26,409 bases of DNA, taken from positions 1 through 26,409 of the forward strand of contig JBDNDK010000012.1 of NCBI GenBank assembly GCA_046719185.1, given 5' to 3'. Shown here one piece after another: positions 8,239 through 15,272 of this stretch. This stretch comes from JBDNDK01 sp046719185 (lineage in GTDB: Bacteria; Armatimonadota; UBA5829). Below the pieces are notes generated by a model, which searched no databases, was not told the origin of the DNA, and was given only the letters and a program-made list of their open reading frames with translations. Each line of letters opens with the position of its first letter. Position 1 is the first letter of the stretch. The position numbers were made by a program, and so were the translations under genes.

Positions 8239-8520
8239 TTAGTATGTTGAGGTTATCTGAAAGTTTAGAAATTCATTTTTGGGGTTTTGCCAAACCTCTA
8301 TTACTTCATCAACTCTACTCATTGCAGGTCCTCTTTTTAAAAATGAGACCAATGCTTCCAATGCACCTTCCTCACCTTCAGCAACAACTTCTACATCACC
8401 ATTTCTCAAGTTTCTGCAAAAGCCTCTAAGTTTAAGACTCAAAGCATTGTCCAAAACATAGTATCTATATCCAACTCCCTGCACTTTGCCCTTAACAATT
8501 GCTCTGAGTCTTTTTTCCAT
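8239..8520 (-). CDS. acyP: Acylphosphatase
   Basis: A small enzyme of 93 residues that hydrolyses the carboxyl-phosphate bond of acylphosphates. Seen: the signature GKVQGVGYRY (11-20) with the phosphate-binding Arg19, and GFCRNLRNGDVEVVAEG (33-49) with the catalytic Asn37. The length matches the ~90-residue family. An AGGG element precedes the ATG. It lies 14 bases after the oxidoreductase gene and 83 bases before cinA, so it is probably the last gene of the kdsB-kdsA-oxidoreductase unit. Confidence 0.95.
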   Translation of the reverse strand: MEKRLRAIVKGKVQGVGYRYYVLDNALSLKLRGFCRNLRNGDVEVVAEGEEGALEALVSFLKRGPAMSRVDEVIEVWQNPKNEFLNFQITSTY

Positions 8521-8534
8521 TTCAAAACCCTAAA

Positions 8535-9521
8535 TTATAAAGATGATACTTCACATGGTGTACATGTTTTGTCAGATGTCCAAGCAGCTTCTGTGAGCTC
8601 TATCACTCTCAAACCACATTCTGGTGAAACTCTATTTGGCTCTCTGCCTTTTATAGCATCAATAAAGCCTCTTTCAACATTGCTTCTTTCACCATTAATT
8701 TCAACTTCTACAATAGACTCATTCTCTGTTGACACATAAACTTTTCCCATTCTCAAGAATATTGCACCTTTTGTACCAGTAACAGTAAAATCTTCATACC
8801 AAACTGGTGTGTTGCCAGCAATTGATAGAGTTCCATTTGCACCATTTGTAAATTCAATGCTGAGAGCTGATTGAATATCAACTGGTGTTTCACAATTATT
8901 TATCTTTGCACAAACTGTCTTAGCTTTTAACCCACTAACCCACAGCATAATATCTACCATATGTGAACCAGAATCATTCAACTGTCCACCACCAGATAAA
9001 GAAGGATCTTGTCTCCAAGTATTTGTTGTTAGATTTTTCCAACTTTGACAAATCATACCATCAACAAAGTTTATCTCACCAATCTTTCCTGAATCTATAT
9101 ATTCTTTCATAAAAATATATTCAGGCCAAAAGTGTCTTTGATAAGCAATCATCAATATTTTATTTACTTCATTTACTTTTTTGATGATTTCTTTGGCATG
9201 CGGCACAGTGCATACCATAGGTTTTTCAGCTAATACATGCAAACCTGCATCAAGAGATTCCATTATTTGCTGATAATGCAAGGTATGTGGTGTATTTATC
9301 TGTACTGCATCTAATCCTTCAATCTTTAAAACATCTGTGTATGATGAATATTCATTCACATCCGCAAGCTCCGGATATTTTTCTTTAATAGTATCCAAAC
9401 TCTTTTGAGATGTATCACATAAAGCAACAATTTCTGCCTCACCTGTTGAAAGAAAATCTCTTATGTGTCTTACAGATATTCCACCTGTTCCAATTATTCC
9501 AACTTTTAATTTCTCAGACAT
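8535..9521 (-). CDS. Gfo/Idh/MocA-family NAD(P)-dependent oxidoreductase
   Basis: A protein of 328 residues. Seen: an N-terminal Rossmann fold with GIIGTGGIS (8-16), the family motif EKP (99-101) in AEKPMV, and the C-terminal catalytic block GGGQLNDSGSHMVD (177-190) with Asp183 and His187. Members oxidise or reduce sugars and inositols. Its position 22 bases after kdsA suggests a sugar or cyclitol linked to the envelope, but the substrate cannot be read from sequence. The ATG has AGAGGA about nine bases upstream. Confidence 0.88.
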   Translation of the reverse strand: MSEKLKVGIIGTGGISVRHIRDFLSTGEAEIVALCDTSQKSLDTIKEKYPELADVNEYSSYTDVLKIEGLDAVQINTPHTLHYQQIMESLDAGLHVLAEKPMVCTVPHAKEIIKKVNEVNKILMIAYQRHFWPEYIFMKEYIDSGKIGEINFVDGMICQSWKNLTTNTWRQDPSLSGGGQLNDSGSHMVDIMLWVSGLKAKTVCAKINNCETPVDIQSALSIEFTNGANGTLSIAGNTPVWYEDFTVTGTKGAIFLRMGKVYVSTENESIVEVEINGERSNVERGFIDAIKGREPNRVSPECGLRVIELTEAAWTSDKTCTPCEVSSL

Positions 9522-9543
9522 TTTAGTTTCCTCTTAATTGCAA

Positions 9544-10368
9544 TTATTTATTTTCACTAATCAATCTGTGTATTGCTACAGCAGAATCTATTACTTTTTC
9601 CAAGTTACTTAATGCTAACATACTTGCAGCATCACATAAAGCATTTTCTGGATCCGGATGCACTTCCATAAAAAGTCCATCAATACCAACAGCAGATGCA
9701 CCTCTCACTAAATATGGAATAAACTCTCTAGCTCCACCAGATGCATTACCCAATCCACCAGGTCTTTGCACTGAGTGTGTGGCATCAAATATCACAGGGC
9801 ACCCTAAACCTTTCATCACAGGAAAGCTGCACATATCCACTATTAACATATTATATCCAAATGATACACCTCTTTCTGTGAGAACTATATCATTATTTCC
9901 TGTGCTCTTTGCTTTTGCAATACTATTTTTCATATCCCAAGGTGCTGCAAACTGACCTTTTTTGATATTCACACATTTACCAGTATTTGCTGCTGCTAAT
10001 ATTAAATCTGTTTGCCTGCACAAGAATGCTGGTATCTGAAGTATATCGGCAACTTCAGCCACTATTGGAGCCTGCCAACTTTCATGTATATCAGTAAGTA
10101 ATGGCACTTGCAATTTTGATTTTATATCAGCCAGCACTTCCAACCCTTTTTCTAAACCTAGACCTCTATATGATTCTACACTTGTTCTATTTGCTTTATC
10201 ATAGCTTGCTTTGAAAATATATTTTATATTATTTTTATCACAAATTTCTTTTGCTTTTATGCCTATCTCCATACATATTTCTGGAGATTCAATCACACAA
10301 GGTCCAGCAATCAACACAAATCCTCCATCGCCAATTGCTATACCACTGCCTACATTGGCAACTCCCAT
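9544..10368 (-). CDS. kdsA: 3-deoxy-8-phosphooctulonate synthase (Kdo8P synthase), metal-dependent class
   Basis: Condenses phosphoenolpyruvate with arabinose 5-phosphate to make Kdo8P for LPS. It has 274 residues. Seen: AGPCVIES (21-28), FKASYDKANRTS (52-63), LTDIHE, QIPAFLCRQTDL, NIKKGQFAAPWDM, ERGVSFGYNMLIVDM, FDATHSVQRPGG and LFMEVHPDPENALCD. Cys24, His198, Glu235 and Asp246 correspond, with a constant offset, to the metal ligands recalled for the Aquifex enzyme (Cys11, His185, Glu222, Asp233). The E. coli type has Asn in place of the Cys. The ATG has GGGAG upstream. kdsB ends 10 bases before it. Confidence 0.97.
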   Translation of the reverse strand: MGVANVGSGIAIGDGGFVLIAGPCVIESPEICMEIGIKAKEICDKNNIKYIFKASYDKANRTSVESYRGLGLEKGLEVLADIKSKLQVPLLTDIHESWQAPIVAEVADILQIPAFLCRQTDLILAAANTGKCVNIKKGQFAAPWDMKNSIAKAKSTGNNDIVLTERGVSFGYNMLIVDMCSFPVMKGLGCPVIFDATHSVQRPGGLGNASGGAREFIPYLVRGASAVGIDGLFMEVHPDPENALCDAASMLALSNLEKVIDSAVAIHRLISENK

Positions 10369-10378
10369 TTTTTACTCC

Positions 10379-11110
10379 CTAAAAATATAATTTATTGGAT
10401 TCAATTAATTTACAAACTTCGTCTAAATCCTCAGGAGTATCAACTCCCATAGGCTTCTCATCAATTAAGATCATCTTTATCTTTTTGCCCATTTCAAGCA
10501 CTCTAAGCTGTTCAAGTGATTCTGTAATTTCTAAATTAGTTTGCTTCCAAGAAGCCATTTCAAGCAAAAAATCTCTTCTGTACGCATATAATCCAACATG
10601 CCCAAGATATGAACCTGATATAGGTTTTCTATCATAAGGAATTAGGCTTCTTGAGAAGTATAATGCATTGCAATCTTTATCTACAACCACCTTCACAAGA
10701 TTAGGGTCTTTTGCATCTTCTCTTGATATTTCTACCATCAAGCTAGCCATTTCAACTGAAGTATCATTAAATGGCTCCATTGCTTTATCAATTGATGCTG
10801 GATTTATAAGAGGTTCATCACCCTGAACATTTATCACAATATCACAATCAATAAAACTTGCAACTTCTGCTATTCTATCTGTTCCTGATTGATGGTCTGG
10901 AGAAGTCATAACAGCTTTGCCACCAAAACTTTCAACAACTTTTATCACTTCATCATCACAAGCAGCTACAATAACATCAGAAACCAATTTTGCACTCTTT
11001 GCTCTCTCATAAACCCATTGAACCATTGGCTTACCGCAAATATCTGCAAGAGGTTTATTTGGGAATCTAGTAGCTGCCAGTCTAACTGGTATTATAACAA
11101 TGTTTTTCAT
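10379..11110 (-). CDS. kdsB: 3-deoxy-manno-octulosonate cytidylyltransferase (CMP-Kdo synthetase)
   Basis: Activates Kdo with CTP before its transfer to lipid A. It has 243 residues, normal for the family. Seen: the nucleotide-binding opening IIPVRLAATRFPNKPLADICGKPM, HQSGTDRIAEV, the metal-binding VINVQGDEPL, LYFSRSLIPYDR, HVGLYAYRRDFL, LEITESLEQLRVLE and MGVDTPEDLD. It is followed directly by kdsA. The ATG has no Shine-Dalgarno sequence: the six bases before it in the message are CCCCCT, preceded by an extended -10-like TGATAAAAT, so the mRNA may be leaderless. Kdo genes imply a Gram-negative type envelope. Confidence 0.96.
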   Translation of the reverse strand: MKNIVIIPVRLAATRFPNKPLADICGKPMVQWVYERAKSAKLVSDVIVAACDDEVIKVVESFGGKAVMTSPDHQSGTDRIAEVASFIDCDIVINVQGDEPLINPASIDKAMEPFNDTSVEMASLMVEISREDAKDPNLVKVVVDKDCNALYFSRSLIPYDRKPISGSYLGHVGLYAYRRDFLLEMASWKQTNLEITESLEQLRVLEMGKKIKMILIDEKPMGVDTPEDLDEVCKLIESNKLYF

Positions 11111-11116
11111 AGGGGG

Positions 11117-11125
11117 ATTTTATCA
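11117..11125 (-). promoter_or_regulatory. Extended -10 element in front of kdsB
   Basis: TGATAAAAT on the minus strand is a TGn-extended -10 box that ends six bases before the kdsB ATG. The region 17 bases further up (TGTAAA) is a poor -35, as is usual for extended -10 promoters. Transcription would start at or next to the A of the ATG. Confidence 0.4.
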
Positions 11126-11162
11126 CAATAATAATTTTTTTTACAGAGTAAAGATGAAGAAG

Positions 11163-12257
11163 CTATACAGCTCTTACATAAGAGTCTCCGGGAACTTTCT
11201 TTACTAATCTCTTCATCTCAAGCATTATCAATGCACCAGATACTTTTGAAACAGGTAAACCGCTTTCTCTAATTATGTCATCCATTGAAACAGGTTCCAA
11301 AGAAAGCAAAGATATAATTTTCTGTTCATCTTCAGAAAAGGATTCCACTGGCATATCTAGATCAAGTGTATGATTTTCTTCTTTTTTATCAATGCCTAAG
11401 TCAAAAAATATATCCTCAGCTGATTCCACCAATCCTGCACCATCTTTTATAAGCTTATGACAACCTTGGTTTCTGCTATCATCAATATTACCCGGAACAG
11501 CCCACACATTTCTACCTTGTTCAAGAGCATATTCAGCAGTTATTAAAGCACCAGAAGTAATAGGTGATTGGCAAACTAGCACTCCCATACTTATTCCACT
11601 CACAAGCCTGTTTCTAGCAGGAAATCTCCAAGGATCAGGATTTGAACCCATAGGGAATTCTGATAAAATAGCACCATTCTTGGAAATAGCTGAAAACATT
11701 GCCTTGTTTTCTGCAGGATAAACAATATCTATCCCACAACCAAGAAATGCAATAGTTCTGCCACCAACTGCAAGTGCACCAGTGTGTGCACATGTGTCAA
11801 TTCCTCTTGCACCACCACTTACAATAGTTAGAGATCTTTGAGCTAATTCTTTTGACAATTTTTCTGCAATGCTTTTACCATAAATAGAAGCTTTTCTTGA
11901 GCCAACAATTGCAATAGAAAGCTTATCTCTTTCTATAACTTTGCCTCTCATATACAGCATAACAGGCGGATCATAAATGTTTTTTAATGACTGCGGATAA
12001 TCCTTGCATTTGATTGTAAGAATTTTTATGTCATATTTATCAAGCTTCTTAAGATCCTCTTGGATCACAGCAGGCTCAGGCATTCTGATTTTTTCAATAT
12101 GTTTCTCATTGCATCTTTTTACAGACAACAACTCTTCATCAGAGACATTAAATATCACCTCAGGTGAACCAAATTTCTCAAGAAGATCATTAGCAAGCCT
12201 AGGGTTTAGCTCAAGTCTGCTTAGTCTTAGCCAATATCTTTTTGTTTGTTCATCCAT
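11163..12257 (-). CDS. dprA: DNA processing protein DprA
   Basis: Binds incoming single-stranded DNA during transformation and loads RecA. It has 364 residues with all three parts. The N-terminal SAM/HhH-like region (1-80) comes first. The Rossmann core has IAIVGSRKAS (GSR 119-121), VSGGARGID (146-154), FLGCGIDIVYP, FPARNRLVSGIS and GRNVWAVPGN. The C-terminal winged helix covers about 305-364. It begins 20 bases after the propeller gene stop, with AGGTGG nine bases before the ATG. Together with recA and cinA it supports natural competence, although no uptake pilus genes are in view. Confidence 0.96.
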   Translation of the reverse strand: MDEQTKRYWLRLSRLELNPRLANDLLEKFGSPEVIFNVSDEELLSVKRCNEKHIEKIRMPEPAVIQEDLKKLDKYDIKILTIKCKDYPQSLKNIYDPPVMLYMRGKVIERDKLSIAIVGSRKASIYGKSIAEKLSKELAQRSLTIVSGGARGIDTCAHTGALAVGGRTIAFLGCGIDIVYPAENKAMFSAISKNGAILSEFPMGSNPDPWRFPARNRLVSGISMGVLVCQSPITSGALITAEYALEQGRNVWAVPGNIDDSRNQGCHKLIKDGAGLVESAEDIFFDLGIDKKEENHTLDLDMPVESFSEDEQKIISLLSLEPVSMDDIIRESGLPVSKVSGALIMLEMKRLVKKVPGDSYVRAV

Positions 12258-12277
12258 GAAATCAAACCACCTAAATT

Positions 12278-14113
12278 CTAATTAGGAGCACTTGGTGGTG
12301 CTTCTCCATCAGAAGGTGGAGGGGGCATATCTGGTGGATTTGGAGGAGGCGGTATCCCTGCTCCAGGATCCTCAAAAACAGGTGGAGGAGGAGTTTCCAA
12401 TGGACCTCCATCCGGACCAACAGGTGGCATCTCAATAGGTTGAATAGCACCATCATTAGGTGTATATAGCTCAGCTCCAGGAGCTGTAACAGCTGGAGGT
12501 TGAGGCTGAGCTGTTGGAGTGTTTGTTGTTCCTGTTCTATTGCCTCTTGAACCTCTTCTACCTGTTGGTGCAGGTGTTGGTGCACCAGCAGGAGGTGTAG
12601 GTGTGATTTTTCTAGGAGCTGGTAATGAATTATCTACAATGAAAAACCATTCTCTTTTTAGCAGGTTACCTCTGTAGTCTTTTCCAGAAACTGAAACAGT
12701 GTGAATTCCGTTTGGTAAAGATATTGCAGGTTTACCCTCTTCACTCATTGGAGTAGTATATTTAATTGTTGATCTTTCTATATCTAATTCTTGTTCAACT
12801 GGTTGCCCATCAATCTCAAGGGACACAGATGACCAATCAATTCCAGAACCTATATCATATAATATTGCACCAAAGCTAATTGGAGGAGAACCATTCATTG
12901 ATATTCCGGGATATGGAGAAAGAATATATATCTCAGGAACAGTTGTATCTGGTGCTTCATTTCTAAATGAATGCAAAACACCATCATCAGTTAGCATATA
13001 CATTGCTCCATCTGCAACAACTACAGGTGAAGCTGATTCAACTACATCTGCATTAGGTGCAGTTACCTTTGATGGAGCAACAATATATCTCCATTTCACT
13101 GCACCATCTGATTTTGATGCAGCAGATACAAAACCTTTAGAACCTGTAATTATAATAGTATCACCTGCTATAGTTGGGCTGCTCTTTGGTATTGTAACTA
13201 TATCAAATGGCTCTATCCATTTACTAGAAAAAGTTCTGCCTATAGCAGTATATGCATAGAGTTTTCTATTTCTGCAGGGAATATAAATGTCAGTGCCGTC
13301 TATTGCAGGAGCCGCAGCAACATCTGCAGGCAATGTGATTGCCCATCTTAACTGTCCACTTCTAACAGCAAGCCCATAAAGCATATTTCCTGCACCAATT
13401 GCCACCACACTCTCACTAATTACAGGATGCGTATTAGAAGATGCTATTGGTATTCTAAATACCCATCTAAGCCTGCCTGTTGATGCATTGATTCCATAAG
13501 CATGGCCATCAATACTAGTAACAACAACCATACCAGCTCCAAGAGCAACTGCACCTATAACATCATCTTTTGCAGTAAAAGGTCTGTTCCAAGCCAACTC
13601 TCCAGTCTCTGCATATACAGCATAAACTGAATTATCACTTGAACCAAAATATATTATCCCATCATCTATAACAGGAGCACATCTTATTGGACCTCTAGTT
13701 TGATACATCCACTTAAAATCACCCGTTTTGGCATCTAAGCAATATAAGTTATTATCTGTGGAAGCAAAATAGACTTTTCCATTGTGATAGACAGGAGAAA
13801 CTCTAACATTTCCTCCCATTCCTTGCTCCCTAGGATATCTCCAAACAAGACTTCCATTGTCTATATTGACAGCATAAGCTCTATCACCACTGCTAAAATA
13901 AGCAACACCACTTACAATAATTGGACTAACGGGATTATTTTGATATCTATTTGTAGTATGCTCCCAAAGTTTTGTTAGAGGAAGTGAAACATTATCTGGC
14001 GATACTCCAGAATTTCCTGCATCAAATCTGCTCATTAATACATCAGAGGCATTTAATTCAATACAAAGCAAAATAAAAATCACTGCTAAAAATGCAGTGC
14101 GTTTAATATACAT
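12278..14113 (-). CDS. Exported PQQ-like beta-propeller protein with Ig-like domain and proline-rich tail
   Basis: A protein of 611 residues. Seen: a signal peptide (about 1-22); seven or so propeller blades (about 35-390) with repeated motifs such as SPVYHNGKVYFASTDNNLYC, APVIDDGIIYFGSSDNSVYA and LDAKTGDFKW; an Ig-like segment (about 392-497) with ISLPNGIHTVSVSGKDYRGN; and a low-complexity tail (499-611) holding about 36 prolines, with PPPP runs. The propeller resembles BamB and PQQ-domain proteins, but no PQQ-dehydrogenase active site is evident. A scaffold or binding role in the periplasm or at the cell surface is the best guess. GGAGG lies eight bases before the ATG, and a strong promoter sits at 14193-14222. 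dprA follows after 20 bases. Confidence 0.83.
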   Translation of the reverse strand: MYIKRTAFLAVIFILLCIELNASDVLMSRFDAGNSGVSPDNVSLPLTKLWEHTTNRYQNNPVSPIIVSGVAYFSSGDRAYAVNIDNGSLVWRYPREQGMGGNVRVSPVYHNGKVYFASTDNNLYCLDAKTGDFKWMYQTRGPIRCAPVIDDGIIYFGSSDNSVYAVYAETGELAWNRPFTAKDDVIGAVALGAGMVVVTSIDGHAYGINASTGRLRWVFRIPIASSNTHPVISESVVAIGAGNMLYGLAVRSGQLRWAITLPADVAAAPAIDGTDIYIPCRNRKLYAYTAIGRTFSSKWIEPFDIVTIPKSSPTIAGDTIIITGSKGFVSAASKSDGAVKWRYIVAPSKVTAPNADVVESASPVVVADGAMYMLTDDGVLHSFRNEAPDTTVPEIYILSPYPGISMNGSPPISFGAILYDIGSGIDWSSVSLEIDGQPVEQELDIERSTIKYTTPMSEEGKPAISLPNGIHTVSVSGKDYRGNLLKREWFFIVDNSLPAPRKITPTPPAGAPTPAPTGRRGSRGNRTGTTNTPTAQPQPPAVTAPGAELYTPNDGAIQPIEMPPVGPDGGPLETPPPPVFEDPGAGIPPPPNPPDMPPPPSDGEAPPSAPN

Positions 14114-14138
14114 TTATAATTCCTCCAAACTAAGCTGG

Positions 14139-14168
14139 AGATGTGCTTATATTACTATCAACACATCT
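14139..14168 (-). promoter_or_regulatory. Stem-loop in the 5' leader of the propeller gene
   Basis: The leader between the promoter at 14193-14222 and the start codon contains AGATGTG and CACATCT, a perfect 7-base inverted repeat with a 16-base loop. It ends eight bases before the GGAGG. It may affect message stability. No known riboswitch fold was recognised. Confidence 0.3.
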
Positions 14169-14192
14169 ATATATAAATAAATGATCTTAGAG

Positions 14193-14222
14193 ATTATACT
14201 TCTCAAATGAACATGCAGTCAA
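14193..14222 (-). promoter_or_regulatory. Promoter for the propeller-dprA unit
   Basis: TTGACT (14217-14222) and a perfect TATAAT (14193-14198) are 18 bases apart on the minus strand. This is the best sigma-70-type match in the window and would give a leader of about 75 bases. The rest of the 201-base gap (14114-14314) is AT-rich with nothing else recognised. Confidence 0.6.
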
Positions 14223-14314
14223 TAATGAAACTACTGTAAATTTTATTGCAAATTAATTTTAAAGACGGCTTCTAAAGCTTGTGGGTTCCTTTAACACAAA
14301 TATATTAAAAGATA

Positions 14315-15019
14315 TTATTTGAGGTTGAAAGTAACATTCACACCACCAACAGATATATCTGTTTTATCTTTATCAATTTCAACAGTAATATTAGAAATGT
14401 TATAAGTGGTGGTTTCTTCTGCAAGCTTTCCTGTCCTTTTTACTTGACCATTAAGCTCAGAAGTTATTTTTTCTGATGAATATTTAAGACTAAGTACACC
14501 AACAAGTTCATATGATGCCAATGCAGTGTCTGATAAAGATTTTACATTTCTGCTCCCACTAATATCTCCAGAAGATCCTCTCAACCTAAAATTTGTATTG
14601 ATATCTGAATTAATAACTCTTATTACTCCCTGTCCAATTATCTCACCTTGAGGTGATATTGAATAAGAAGCATTCCGCAATGGTCTTGGAGAAGTCTTAA
14701 TCTCCCCATTTGCTCTTAAGCCATTATCAGAGAGACTAAAACTACCTGACACAATGCCACCTGAAAAGGTTCCTGATCCTGTAACATTTCCACTAGAAGA
14801 TCTTGTCAGTTTTATGCTTTGATTACCTATTCCATATATATGTAAATTACCAGTTGCCGAACCAGATCCATCTGATGAAATTGATCCATTAATATCTGAA
14901 ACAGTAAAGCCACCTATATTCATACTTGATGACCACTTTTGATCATCAGCAGCTGCAGAAACTGATAATAAAGAAATTATTAACAATAAAATTATTTGTA
15001 ATCTAACATTTATACTCAT
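14315..15019 (-). CDS. Exported beta-rich protein of unknown family
   Basis: A protein of 234 residues. Seen: a signal peptide (about 1-24, ending SAAA before DD), then a Gly/Ser/Asn/Thr-rich body of short alternating strands, such as GSGSATGNLHIYGIGNQSIK and TGSGTFSGGIVSGSFSLSDN, and a C-terminal part with regular amphipathic strands ending VGGVNVTFNLK. The texture suggests a beta-helix, a beta-barrel-like lipid-facing protein or a surface protein. No catalytic motif or cysteine was seen. The ATG has only a weak GGA upstream. A promoter candidate lies at 15077-15104. It is a stand-alone gene, separated from the next by 201 bases. I do not recognise it. Confidence 0.65.
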   Translation of the reverse strand: MSINVRLQIILLLIISLLSVSAAADDQKWSSSMNIGGFTVSDINGSISSDGSGSATGNLHIYGIGNQSIKLTRSSSGNVTGSGTFSGGIVSGSFSLSDNGLRANGEIKTSPRPLRNASYSISPQGEIIGQGVIRVINSDINTNFRLRGSSGDISGSRNVKSLSDTALASYELVGVLSLKYSSEKITSELNGQVKRTGKLAEETTTYNISNITVEIDKDKTDISVGGVNVTFNLK

Positions 15020-15076
15020 TTTTGCTGTCCAAAAATATAATATATATTTGAATTATGGCAGAAGTTATAATAAAAC

Positions 15077-15104
15077 ATTATATAAACTATATACAATGAT
15101 ACAA
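15077..15104 (-). promoter_or_regulatory. Candidate promoter for the 14315-15019 gene
   Basis: TTGTAT (15099-15104) and a perfect TATAAT (15077-15082) are separated by 16 bases on the minus strand, about 58 bases before the start codon. Confidence 0.45.
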
Positions 15105-15131
15105 GACGGTTCTCACTGTATAAATTACCCA

Positions 15132-15180
15132 CAATATTTTTGCATAAAATGATTTAATCAAAATGCAAAGAAAAATATTT
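15132..15180. promoter_or_regulatory. Imperfect dyad in the divergent intergenic region
   Basis: TTTGCAT (15139-15145) and ATGCAAA (15163-15169) form a perfect 7-base inverted repeat. TGAT and ATCA nest inside it, and AATATTTTT / AAAAATATT flank it, offset by four bases. It lies between two divergent genes in a 253-base gap, so an operator shared by both is possible. A clear plus-strand promoter was not found. Confidence 0.35.
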
Positions 15181-15272
15181 GTGAGCGTAGTATTGCTTAT
15201 AGTATTGGTTTTCAATGAAAGGTTGTGGTAAAGTATGAGTTGAAAAACAATAAATATTTTCAGGAGATAAAA

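Noticed and set aside
12271..12585. Overlapping minus-strand frame rich in Gln, Leu and His
   Set aside because: It is a shifted reading of the proline-rich coding stretch of the propeller protein; the low complexity explains the lack of stops.
15225..15272. Upstream ATG for the AICAR transformylase
   Set aside because: The extra 16 residues are unlike the family, and the AGGAG site fits the ATG at 15273.
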